Of a stretch of DNA of 64,000 nt, positions 37,268 to 45,254 are shown one piece after another. The stretch lies in contig CAWGQZ010000059.1 in the NCBI GenBank assembly GCA_963824805.1, forward strand, positions 13,350-77,349, read 5' to 3'. This DNA comes from DATBAT01 sp963824805 (GTDB taxonomy: Bacteria > Acidobacteriota > Terriglobia > Terriglobales > Acidobacteriaceae). The translations under genes and the position numbers were made by a program. Each line of letters opens with the position of its first letter. Positions within the stretch are counted from its first letter, which is position 1. The notes beneath the pieces are model-generated. The model was given only the letters and a program-made list of their open reading frames with translations. It searched no databases and was not told where the DNA came from.

Positions 37268-37662
37268 ACCAAAACCTCAGAGAGAAGTCACGGAACCTGT
37301 GCATCGAACCTGAATTGTTCCGCGCATTTTCTGTGTACTTGGTCAATATGAATGGGAGATTAAGGTGCGGTTAATTCGGAGGCCAGGAAATCCACAAGGA
37401 GTCTTGTGGGGGGAAAGCGATGCGTGCTGACGGTGCCTGATGGAATCGCGGATGGAACTGAAGATCGGTCAACATGAATCCCGCCGGAGGCGAGCGACAT
37501 CCAATACAGTTCGGTGATTTAGGCGCGCGAGAAGACATTTCTTTACGAAGCAATACATGCATAAGGGTATTTCCTTCGTAATAGCGCGGTTGTGGACCTG
37601 GCGTGCGGCTATTCCCCGTACATCCGCATCTACATGTGAACAATTGATTTTAAGGTGCCCTA
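37268..37662. other. Intergenic region between phosphoesterase and DksA/TraR genes
   Basis: About 395 bases with no gene I can support. It must hold the divergent promoters. A small perfect hairpin, CCACAAG-GAGT-CTTGTGG (37392-37409), is present. No RNA gene was recognised. Confidence 0.4.
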
Positions 37663-38031
37663 ATGGATCTGAAACAACTTAAGAATTTTCGCAAGCAACT
37701 GGAACTTCGCAAGCAATCCCTGTCGAATTCGGCTTCCCGCACGGAAGTAGAAGGCCGCAATGTGGACGCAGGCGGCTCATCCGATTCCGCCGACCGAGCC
37801 GATGAAAACTATTTGAAGGAATTTCTTTTCAGTCTGAGTGAAAACGACCGCAGGCTGCTTCGCATGGTGGAATCCGCCCTTCACCGGATTGACGAGGGCG
37901 ATTTCGGACAGTGCATTTCCTGTGGCGAATCGATCGGGTCCAAACGTTTGCAGGCTGTCCCTTGGGCCGCACATTGCCTGGCTTGTCAGGAACGAATCGA
38001 AGCCGAACAGGAAGTCCGGGTTGCCTCTTAA
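37663..38031 (+). CDS. DksA/TraR-type zinc-finger protein
   Basis: 122 aa. The C-terminal zinc finger has C84xxC87 (CISC) and C105xxC108 (CLAC), in the setting GDFGQCISCGESIGSKRLQAVP. An N-terminal coiled coil (about 4-75) carries many charged heptads and the acidic DSADRADENYL patch. Such proteins bind RNA polymerase's secondary channel and modulate transcription in response to ppGpp or stress, though many small members lack the tip Asp residues and have unknown roles. Cytoplasmic. It stands alone between large intergenic regions. Confidence 0.88.
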   Translation: MDLKQLKNFRKQLELRKQSLSNSASRTEVEGRNVDAGGSSDSADRADENYLKEFLFSLSENDRRLLRMVESALHRIDEGDFGQCISCGESIGSKRLQAVPWAAHCLACQERIEAEQEVRVAS

Positions 38032-38506
38032 TTCAGGAATGCGCGGGGCGTGGTCTTTCCTGTCACCGTTCCGCTTCGGGAAGACCTAAAACAGAGGAAA
38101 CGGTAAAAACCTGTACCGCCCCCGCTTATGGAAGTGCGCCTTGAGCGCAACGTCAGCGACAATCTAACGGATCCGAGCTGCCGGGGCTATCGGGGATATC
38201 CTCAATTCCAGCCTCGACTACCCTTTAGGGCGCGCCGGCCAATCCGCAAAGCTACAGTGACTCTCTCGTCGCAATTACCGTAAATACTGTAGTTCCCTGC
38301 TGATCAACGCTCGATATATTGAAAGAGAATCCTTTGGCCGTGTACCGAGGTGATTCGGGCCTCTGGTTTCGCCATGTCGATTTCATACCTCGTTGGGGTA
38401 TTATGACTGGCGTTATGCAAGCGCCTAGGAATTGAGGGCCCGCGGCAGACCGGACACTGACTCGCCGGGGTTTCCGCAAACGTTTACAGGGGCAAAGGCG
38501 CCTATT
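38032..38506. other. Intergenic region between DksA/TraR and the first response regulator
   Basis: About 475 bases. I find no gene or structured RNA I can name. An LacI-type AAACGTTT palindrome (38478-38485, within CGCAAACGTTTACAG) lies 21 bases before the response-regulator ATG. Short palindrome GGATATCC and a GGGCCC patch are also present but not assignable. Confidence 0.4.
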
Positions 38507-38977
38507 ATGTCTTCGATTGCTATGGCTGCTGACACTCTCAGGATCATGATCGTTGACGATCAGGAACCCGTGCGCCGGGCGCTGCGCGGGCTGCTCAGGA
38601 CTCAGCCCAGTTTTGAGCTTTGCGGAGAAGCTCAGGATGGAATGGAAGCCGTCGATAAGGCCCGTGAACTCAAACCCCAGGTTGTATTAATGGATGTCAG
38701 CATGCCTCGTCTGGATGGACTGGAAGCGACGCGGCAAATTCTAAAAGCACTCCCTGATACTGAAGTGTTGATCCTCACCCAGCATGATTCCGAACAGGCA
38801 GCTCGTGCAGCCAAAGAGGCTGGAGCCAGAGGATATTTGTCAAAATCCGATGCCAGATACCTGATTTCTGCGGTCGAAACTGTCAGTCGGCACATACCAT
38901 TCTTTCCCGTCCAAATTTCCACCCACCATCGCCTAAGAGTTAGTTCGATCCGTAAAAAATCCTGGATTCTCTCTTGA
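38507..38977 (+). CDS. Response regulator receiver-only protein
   Basis: 156 aa from ATG 38507. CheY-like receiver fold with acidic pocket D17-D18 (MIVDDQEP), phospho-acceptor D63 (VVLMDVSMPRLDG), and the conserved switch Thr in LILTQHDS and Lys in YLSKSDARYL. The C-terminal 25 or so residues (STHHRLRVSSIRKKSWILS) are not receiver-like; the frame may run on by chance and the last 38 bases overlap the convergent regulator gene, so the true end may be shorter. No DNA-binding domain. A partner kinase is not nearby. Confidence 0.8.
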   Translation: MSSIAMAADTLRIMIVDDQEPVRRALRGLLRTQPSFELCGEAQDGMEAVDKARELKPQVVLMDVSMPRLDGLEATRQILKALPDTEVLILTQHDSEQAARAAKEAGARGYLSKSDARYLISAVETVSRHIPFFPVQISTHHRLRVSSIRKKSWILS

Positions 38978-39416
38978 AGTAAGTGTCTCCATCCAGAACC
39001 GCGTGCACCGCGCGTGGAAGTTCCGCTGCAGCCTGCTGTTTGCTGACCAAGCCGAAGATGGTTCCCCTCTTTTTGGGAAGCATGTGCTCCGATGCGTTCA
39101 GGCTTATCAGCAGGACGCGCGACTCGGGAAGGGCGTCGCCAATTTTCTCGGCCGCCTGCAGGCCATTCATTCTGGGCATGGCGACATCCATAACGATTAC
39201 GTCGGGCCGCAGTGCCACGGCCCGGTCGACAGCTTCCGAGCCATCCGCTGCCTCGCCGCAAACGACCAGGCTCTTGTCTCGCTCGAGCAGCAGGCGCATG
39301 GCTCGACGGGCACTGTCGTGATCATCCACGATCAGAACCCGAGAAGGAGGGCTCTGGTCTCGGCTCAAATTCGGGTTGGGACACGTCGCCATCGAGGATT
39401 TGGACAGATCAAGCAC
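38940..39416 (-). CDS. Response regulator receiver protein
   Basis: 158 aa. Receiver domain with RVLIVDDHDSAR (acidic pocket), phospho-acceptor D77 (DVIVMDVAMPRMNG) and ISLNASEHM/VSKQQ in place of the usual switch block. No output domain is present apart from a short tail (DGDTYFKRESRIFYGSN). An ATG at 39416 fits, with an alternative start at codon 9. It is convergent with, and overlaps by 38 bases, the other receiver protein. Together with the LuxR-type regulator at 39869 this makes three regulators within 2 kb and no sensor kinase. Confidence 0.82.
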   Translation of the reverse strand: MLDLSKSSMATCPNPNLSRDQSPPSRVLIVDDHDSARRAMRLLLERDKSLVVCGEAADGSEAVDRAVALRPDVIVMDVAMPRMNGLQAAEKIGDALPESRVLLISLNASEHMLPKKRGTIFGLVSKQQAAAELPRAVHAVLDGDTYFKRESRIFYGSN

Positions 39417-39649
39417 ACTCCTAAGTCTACCGGCTCGGATAATTCAATACTCTCCGGTAGTGGGTGTAATAGACGGGTGAAATTTACCCTATCTCGGAAG
39501 CAATAGCCCGGTCCAGGTAAGGTGAACACGGTATTGCCTTTCCAAAGTTACATGGCATTTCTCGGCCCTCTACATGTTTAAGCCTATCGACCCGCCTGCA
39601 GTAAACCGCTAATCTGCCTTGGTTGTAATTCGGCAAGCCGAGGAGGCCT

Positions 39650-39799
39650 ATGCTCTGGACGATTTTTGTAATTCTCCTGGTAATGTGGTTGTTGGGTCTG
39701 GTGAGTTCCTACACTCTGGGCGGTTATATTCATCTCTTGCTTGTCGTTGCAGTGATCGTGCTGATTGTGAATTTGGTGACCGGCCGACGCGCTGTTTGA
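39650..39799 (+). CDS. Lmo0937-like small membrane protein
   Basis: 49 aa, all hydrophobic except the tail. The sequence opens MLWTIFVILLVMWLLGLVS, contains YTLGGYIHLLLVVAV, and ends VNLVTGRRAV, the pattern of the Lmo0937/DUF5670 family (two membrane helices). GAGGAGG at 39640-39646 is an ideal ribosome site 4 bases before the ATG. Such proteins are stress-related in Gram-positives and common in Acidobacteria, with no biochemical role known. A strong hairpin follows at 39817-39848. Confidence 0.85.
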   Translation: MLWTIFVILLVMWLLGLVSSYTLGGYIHLLLVVAVIVLIVNLVTGRRAV

Positions 39800-39816
39800 G
39801 TAAAGATTGAATCCTC

Positions 39817-39848
39817 ATGCCTGAGAGGACGACTGTCTTCTCAGGCAT
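39817..39848. terminator. Bidirectional hairpin terminator between the Lmo0937-like gene and the LuxR regulator
   Basis: ATGCCTGAGA (39817-39826) pairs with TCTCAGGCAT (39839-39848) around a 12-base centre. It starts 18 bases after the Lmo0937-like stop and lies 21 bases from the stop of the convergent regulator, so it probably serves both. A T-rich tail (GTTTGCGTTT) follows on the plus side. Confidence 0.65.
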
Positions 39849-39868
39849 GTTTGCGTTTCCGTTGGCCA

Positions 39869-40546
39869 CTAGTTGAACTGTGAGGGATCCGCTACTTGCT
39901 TAAGTTGGACCAGGTTGTTCCGAACGGCATAGAGGACGAGTTCGCTTACGGAATGCAAATCAAGCTTCCGCATTACGTTGGAGCGGTGGGTTTCCGCAGT
40001 CTTCACACTCAACCCCAGAACCTCGGCAACCTCACGCGTGCTTTTCCCTTCCGCCAGAAGATGTACTACTTCTCTTTCGCGGGCAGTTAATACGTCTTTC
40101 ACCGCTACTTCGGGACGAAGCTTGTTCCTGGTCACATTCTCCAAGACCATTTCGGCTACTTTGGAGGTAAAGAATCGCTTATTACGATGCAGCGCTGTAA
40201 CCGCGTTAACCAGGTCGCGCCCGGCATCCGATTTGAGCAGGTACCCGTGCGCGCCGGCTTCCAGAACCTCGCGAATCACCTGCTCCGATTCGTGCATAGT
40301 GAGCATGAGAATTTTGGTATTCGGCAGGCTGTGCAGGATTTCACGCACCGCGGTGAGGCCACCGCCCCCCGGCATCGCGACGTCGAGGACAACCACGTCA
40401 GGCTTAAAGGCTTCCGTTTTCTCGACCGCTTCCCGGCCGTTTCCGGCTTCGGCGCAAACTTCCCAATCGGGTTGACTCTGCAGGACGGCGCGAATGCCCT
40501 GGCGGACTACTTCATGATCGTCAGCAACGATAATTCTTAGCGGCAT
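39869..40546 (-). CDS. NarL/FixJ-family response regulator with LuxR-type HTH
   Basis: 225 aa. Receiver domain with VADDHEVVRQG, phospho-acceptor D55 (DVVVLDVAMPGGGG), switch Thr in MLTMHESE and Lys in YLLKSDAG. A GerE/LuxR helix-turn-helix at about 148-210 reads LTAREREVVHLLAEGKST, then TVKTAETH-like VKTAETHRSNVMRKL. It binds DNA when phosphorylated. No sensor kinase is adjacent. The ATG at 40546 has AGGGAGG 8 bases upstream. Confidence 0.93.
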   Translation of the reverse strand: MPLRIIVADDHEVVRQGIRAVLQSQPDWEVCAEAGNGREAVEKTEAFKPDVVVLDVAMPGGGGLTAVREILHSLPNTKILMLTMHESEQVIREVLEAGAHGYLLKSDAGRDLVNAVTALHRNKRFFTSKVAEMVLENVTRNKLRPEVAVKDVLTAREREVVHLLAEGKSTREVAEVLGLSVKTAETHRSNVMRKLDLHSVSELVLYAVRNNLVQLKQVADPSQFN

Positions 40547-40806
40547 TGAGTGCCTCCCTTGGTTTGAGCTCTCTTAGCGCTCGTTTTTCAAAGGCGGGCT
40601 GCGCCATGGGCACCCCTCTTCCGCCAATTCAAAATTCGGTAACTGCGTAGATAAGCCTAGGGGAAGGCTGGGACATGGAATATCCGGTAATTAGCCTAGA
40701 TGGGGAGGATGAGATGCTGTATGCCTACGATGAAAGGCTCAAAGCAACAGTCAGTTCGAACAAGATGAGGGCCCAGCCTCGGCCGGACCCTGTTCTTCGG
40801 CTCAAC

Positions 40807-40959
40807 TCAAAGACGGCCAGAAAGTGCCAGAACCAGCACGATGAGCAACACCAATCCCAGGCCACCGCTCGGGTAATACCCCCATCCTGAGCTATAGGGC
40901 CAACTGGGTAAAGCCCCTACCAGCAACAGAATAAGGATCACGATCAGGATTGTTGACAT
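40807..40959 (-). CDS. DUF3309-family small membrane protein
   Basis: 50 aa. It reads MSTILIVILILLLVGALPSW, then PYSSGWGYYPSGGLGLVLLI and VLVLALSGRL, the typical DUF3309 layout of two hydrophobic helices around a tryptophan/tyrosine/glycine loop. AAGGAG lies 7 bases before the ATG (40966-40971 on the plus strand). The family is tiny, widespread in soil bacteria and of unknown function. It is divergent from the treX-treZ-treY operon. A plus-strand frame overlapping it (40675-40890) is likely spurious. Confidence 0.88.
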   Translation of the reverse strand: MSTILIVILILLLVGALPSWPYSSGWGYYPSGGLGLVLLIVLVLALSGRL

Positions 40960-41288
40960 TGAGTTTCTCCTTGGCGTCTAGCGCGTCCATAAGGTAGTCG
41001 CCACAGGCCAATGGAACAATCCAGAGTTGTATGTATTCATCGCTTACGCCGAACTGTAAACTTGCTAGGGAGCGAGGCGACGTGTTTTGGGGAAAAGATG
41101 GCATAATCGATACAGGGTTCGCTGTATATACGGAAGCACCGTGTTCTCAGTAACTTGGAATGGGGACATTCTAAATGCCCAAGAACTAGCACTACCATCG
41201 TCCCGCCAAGAGTTTCCACGGAGCGGGTGCTGTATCCCCATTCTTTTTGAAGATTACAAAGTGATACCACGAGGGAGGAATTTGCTAA
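40960..41288 (+). promoter_or_regulatory. Leader/promoter region of the trehalose operon
   Basis: No gene. AATGGGGA (41159-41166) and TCCCCATT (41235-41242) could pair around an inner GCGGG/CCCGC hairpin (41212-41226), and the outer arm is followed by TTCTTTTT. That layout resembles an attenuator or terminator upstream of the glgX start. GGGAGG lies 8-13 bases before the ATG at 41289. Promoter elements are not distinct. Regulation of the operon by a leader hairpin is only a suggestion. Confidence 0.3.
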
Positions 41289-43465
41289 ATGGCAGGTGAG
41301 CAACTCAGTATCGTCTGGCCGGGTAAACCTTATCCGCTGGGCGCGACCTGGGATGGAGAAGGCGTGAACTTTGCGCTCTTTTCCGAGCATGCCGAAAAGG
41401 TTGAGTTGTGCCTGTTCGATTCGCGCACGATGCGGGAGACGCACCGCATTCAGCTCCCCGAGCAAACCGACATGGTGTTCCATGGCTACCTGCCTGAGGC
41501 GCGGCCCGGATTGTTATACGGGTACCGCGTATACGGCCCTTACGATCCTCATCGCGGCCTGCGTTTTAATCACCACAAGCTCTTGCTGGATCCATACGGA
41601 AAAGATATCCAGGGGAATTTACGCTGGAGCGATTCGCATTTTGGGTATCGCCTCGGCCATAAGCAGGAAGACTTGTCATTTGACCGGCGCGATAGCGCCT
41701 TGGGCATGCCGAAGAACAAAGTCATCGATTCCGCTTTCACCTGGGGTGACGACCGGGCGCCGCGAACCGCATGGAACGACACGGTGATCTATGAAACCCA
41801 CGTCAAGGGATTCACCATGTGTCATCCCGATGTTCCGCCTTCGCTACGTGGCACATATGCAGGGCTGGCTACGGCGCCGGTGGTGGAATTCCTCAAAAGG
41901 CTGGGAGCAACCGCGATAGAGCTAATGCCGGTGCACGCCTTCATCGACGATCGCCGCTTGGTCCAGCAAGGCAAGCGCAACTACTGGGGCTATAACTCCA
42001 TCGGCTTTTTTGCCCCCGAGCCACGCTACCTCTCGACGGATTCGGTGAGCGGATTCAAGACATTGGTGAAAACCATGCACTCAGCCGGCATCGAGGTCAT
42101 CCTCGACGTGGTCTACAACCATACGGCGGAGGGCAACCAGCTAGGTCCGACGCTTTCATTCCGCGGAATCGACAATCAGGCCTATTACCGTCTGATCGCG
42201 ACAACCCCCGCTTCTACGTAGACTACACCGGAACCGGCAACAGCCTGAACATGATGCATCCCCGCGTGCAGCAACTAATCACGGACAGCTTGCGTTACTG
42301 GGTGTTGGAGATGCATGTCGACGGCTTCCGCTTTGATCTGGCAGCGACTCTTGCCCGCGAACTGCATGACGTTGACCGACTAGGGCCGTTTTTGGACATC
42401 ATCCACCAAGACCCGATTCTCTCCCAGGTCAAACTGATCGCCGAGCCCTGGGATCTCGGTGAAGGCGGCTACCAAGTGGGGAACTTCCCCGTGGGTTGGG
42501 CGGAGTGGAACGACAAATACCGCGATACCGTCCGCCGCTACTGGAAAGGCGACGGTGGGGTGATGGGCGAACTCGCCTATCGTCTTACCGGGTCAAGCGA
42601 TCTCTATGCGCACAGCGGACGCCGTCCCTACGCCAGCATCAATTTCGTCACCGCGCATGACGGGTTCACGATGCAGGACCTGGTCAGCTACAACGAAAAG
42701 CACAACGAAGCCAACGATGAAGGTAATCAAGACGGAAACAACAACAACCTGAGTTGGAACATGGGCGTGGAGGGTGCCACCGACGACCCGGTCATCAATG
42801 CGATGCGCCGCCGTCAACGACGCAATTTTGTGGCCACCATGTTGCTGTCTCAAGGCGTGCCCATGTTGTTGGCTGCTGACACTCTTGGGCACACGCAAAA
42901 CGGCAACAACAATGCCTACTGTCAGGATAGTGAGATCAGTTGGCTGAAATGGGATCTGGATGATGAACGCCGGGTCTTCCTGGATTTCGTGCGTCGCGTC
43001 ACTAAGCTGCGCAAGAAACACCCGGTCTTTCACCGTCGTCACTTCTTCCAGGGCCGCCCCATCAAGGGCGTGAAGGATATTCTCTGGCTCAATCCTCAGG
43101 GCAAAGAAATGAGTGAGGATGAGTGGACCCATCCTTCTAACTGCCTGGGGATGTTTCTCTCCGGTGATGGGCTCGAAGAACTTGACGGCAAGGGAAAGAA
43201 GCTGCGGGACGACAACTTCGTGGTGTTGCTCAATTCAAACCATGAAGACATCACCTTTACCCTGCCGCCCTTGGGCGGCAAATCCCGCTGGTTGATTCAG
43301 ATGGATACCAGCTACGAATCGGGCAAGGCGCCCGACGAAGTCCATCCCAGCGGGAAACCCTACCTGCTGCGTGGCCGCTCAATGGTCGTACTGATGGAAG
43401 GCCAGGACCGCAGAGTCAACATCAGAAAGTACGACGATTCGAATGACGACGAAGCACGCGCATAG
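41289..43465 (+). CDS. glgX: Glycogen-debranching enzyme GlgX/TreX, interrupted by a 1-base deletion
   Basis: Isoamylase-type alpha-1,6-glucosidase that trims branches from glycogen to give linear malto-oligosaccharides, feeding TreY/TreZ. The N-terminal CBM48-like part has PLGATWDGEGVNFALFSEHA. The GH13 barrel shows DVVYNHTAEGNQ, GFRFDLAATLARE (nucleophile Asp), LIAEPWDLGEGGYQVG (acid/base Glu) and FVTAHDGFTMQDL (His-Asp). The first frame ends at 42221 (ATTPAST), but family text DNPRFYVDYTGTGNSLN runs in the next frame. Adding one G at about 42199 restores RLIADNPRFY and a 725-aa protein. GlgX and TreZ overlap by 23 bases. Confidence 0.93.
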
Positions 43466-45254
43466 CATGCCGTTTGGGGCTGAGGTGGGCGCGGACAGAA
43501 GCGTGCGCTTTCGCCTTTGGGCACCCGCCGCCAGGAGCGTCGATGTGATGGTTTTTGGCCGCCGATTGGAGACCATGCCCATGGAATCCTCCGGCGATGG
43601 TTGGTTTGAGCTGGTCACCACAGAAGCCATGGCTGGCAGCCGCTACAAATTTCAGATCGATGGCGGCATCAGAGTTCCGGATCCTGCTTCGCGCTACCAG
43701 CCGCAGGACGTTCACGGCGTCAGTGAGGTCATCGATCCGCGGGGGTTTTCGTGGTCGCAAGCCGATTGGAAAGGCAGGCCCTGGGAAGAGGCCGCGATCT
43801 ATGAATTGCATGTTGGGGCTTTCTCTGCCTCCGGCCTTTTTTCTGGTGTGCAGGAACGTCTCGACTATCTGGTCGACCTTGGCGTGACCGCGATTGAGTT
43901 GATGCCGGTCTCAGACTTCCCCGGCCGGCGCAACTGGGGTTACGACGGAGTTCTTCCCTACGCACCGGACAGTAGCTATGGACGTCCGCAAGACTTGAAA
44001 AGACTAATCGATACAGCCCACGGCAAGGGGTTGATGGTGCTGCTGGACGTTGTCTACAACCACTTCGGGCCGGAAGGGAACTATCTTCGCGCTTATGCCC
44101 CGCAATTTTTTACCGATCGGCACAAGACTCCGTGGGGAGACGGCATCAATTTCGACGGCAACCAAAGCCGGGTGGTGCGCGACTTCTTCATTCATAACGC
44201 ACTCTACTGGCTGACCGAATATCACTTCGATGGACTGCGTCTCGACGCTGTGCATGCGATCGTAGACGACTCCAACCCCGACATACTGGTGGAGTTGAGC
44301 GAGGCCGTGCGCAAGAGGATTGGGGCAGAGCGGCACATCCACCTCGTTTTGGAGAACGAAGCAAACCAGGCATCGTACCTGCGCCCGCGGGCGGGGGACC
44401 AGCCTGAGCATTACAACGCCCAATGGAATGACGATATTCATCACGCCATGCACGCGACAATAACGCACGAGACGGATGGCTATTACAGCGACTATGCCGA
44501 CAGGCCGGGGCAGCGATTGGGACGATGTTTGACCGAAGGTTTCGCCTACCAGCACGATCCTTCGAACTATCGCCGTGGCGCGTTCCGCGGTGAAGTTTCC
44601 AAAGATCTGCCGGCCAGCTGTTTTGTATCGTTTCTGCAGAACCACGATCAGATCGGCAATCGGGCGGTCGGCGACCGCATCACTGCCATTGCACCTGCAA
44701 AGGCAGTACAGACCATGGCAGCCATTTACCTGCTTGCACCCCAGCCGCCCATGATTTTTATGGGAGAGGAGTATGCTGCCAGCACTCCGTTTTTATTTTT
44801 TTGTGACTTTGGAAAGGAACTGGCCAAGGCCGTGACCGAAGGCCGTCGCAATGAGTTCTCTGGTTTCGAGCGGTTCAAAGACCCAGCATCGCGTTGTGTT
44901 ATTCCCGATCCCAACAGTGTGATCACATTCGAGCGGTCGACGCTTGATTGGGCTAGCATCGAAGATCCGTTCTACCGTGAGTGGCTTGACCTATATCGGC
45001 GCCTCCTTCGCTTGAGGCGGGAACGGGTTGTGCCGTTACTAAAAGCTTCCCCCACATTTGACTCGAGCTATGAGGTGTGCGATCAAGTCCTTTTGGCGCA
45101 TTGGAAGTCCACGGTTGGACAAAGCCTCCATCTGGCGGTGAATCTTTCGGATAAGGCTGCAACACTACCGACGCAACCAGGGGAGGCGTTTTATTCGAAT
45201 CACGAGAATGATTCGCTAGCGCCCTGGTCGCTGGTCTGGTCGATCCAATCATGA
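43443..45254 (+). CDS. treZ: Malto-oligosyltrehalose trehalohydrolase
   Basis: 603 aa, cytoplasmic. It releases trehalose from maltooligosyl-trehalose made by TreY. GH13 features are present: DVVYNHFGPEGNYL, GLRLDAVHAI (nucleophile Asp), VLENEANQAS (acid/base Glu), and FLQNHDQIGNRA. The N-terminal region (FGAEVGADRSVRFRLWAPAA) is the CBM48-like domain. ATG 43443 overlaps glgX by 23 bases; an internal ATG 43467 (MPFGAEVG) just after the glgX stop is also possible, and neither has a strong ribosome site. It overlaps treY at ATGA (45251-45254). Confidence 0.95.
   Translation: MTTKHAHSMPFGAEVGADRSVRFRLWAPAARSVDVMVFGRRLETMPMESSGDGWFELVTTEAMAGSRYKFQIDGGIRVPDPASRYQPQDVHGVSEVIDPRGFSWSQADWKGRPWEEAAIYELHVGAFSASGLFSGVQERLDYLVDLGVTAIELMPVSDFPGRRNWGYDGVLPYAPDSSYGRPQDLKRLIDTAHGKGLMVLLDVVYNHFGPEGNYLRAYAPQFFTDRHKTPWGDGINFDGNQSRVVRDFFIHNALYWLTEYHFDGLRLDAVHAIVDDSNPDILVELSEAVRKRIGAERHIHLVLENEANQASYLRPRAGDQPEHYNAQWNDDIHHAMHATITHETDGYYSDYADRPGQRLGRCLTEGFAYQHDPSNYRRGAFRGEVSKDLPASCFVSFLQNHDQIGNRAVGDRITAIAPAKAVQTMAAIYLLAPQPPMIFMGEEYAASTPFLFFCDFGKELAKAVTEGRRNEFSGFERFKDPASRCVIPDPNSVITFERSTLDWASIEDPFYREWLDLYRRLLRLRRERVVPLLKASPTFDSSYEVCDQVLLAHWKSTVGQSLHLAVNLSDKAATLPTQPGEAFYSNHENDSLAPWSLVWSIQS

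Noticed and set aside
38060..38180. Looked for a riboswitch or c-di-GMP aptamer between the DksA/TraR gene and the regulator
   Set aside because: No conserved core could be matched by eye; only scattered G-rich and palindromic pieces.
38400..38425. Possible sigma-54 promoter (TGGCGTTATGCA)
   Set aside because: The GG to GC spacing is too short for a -24/-12 pair.
40675..40890. 71-codon frame MEYPVISLDGEDEM...
   Set aside because: Overlaps the well-supported DUF3309 gene on the other strand; the second half is low-complexity and no ribosome site of note.
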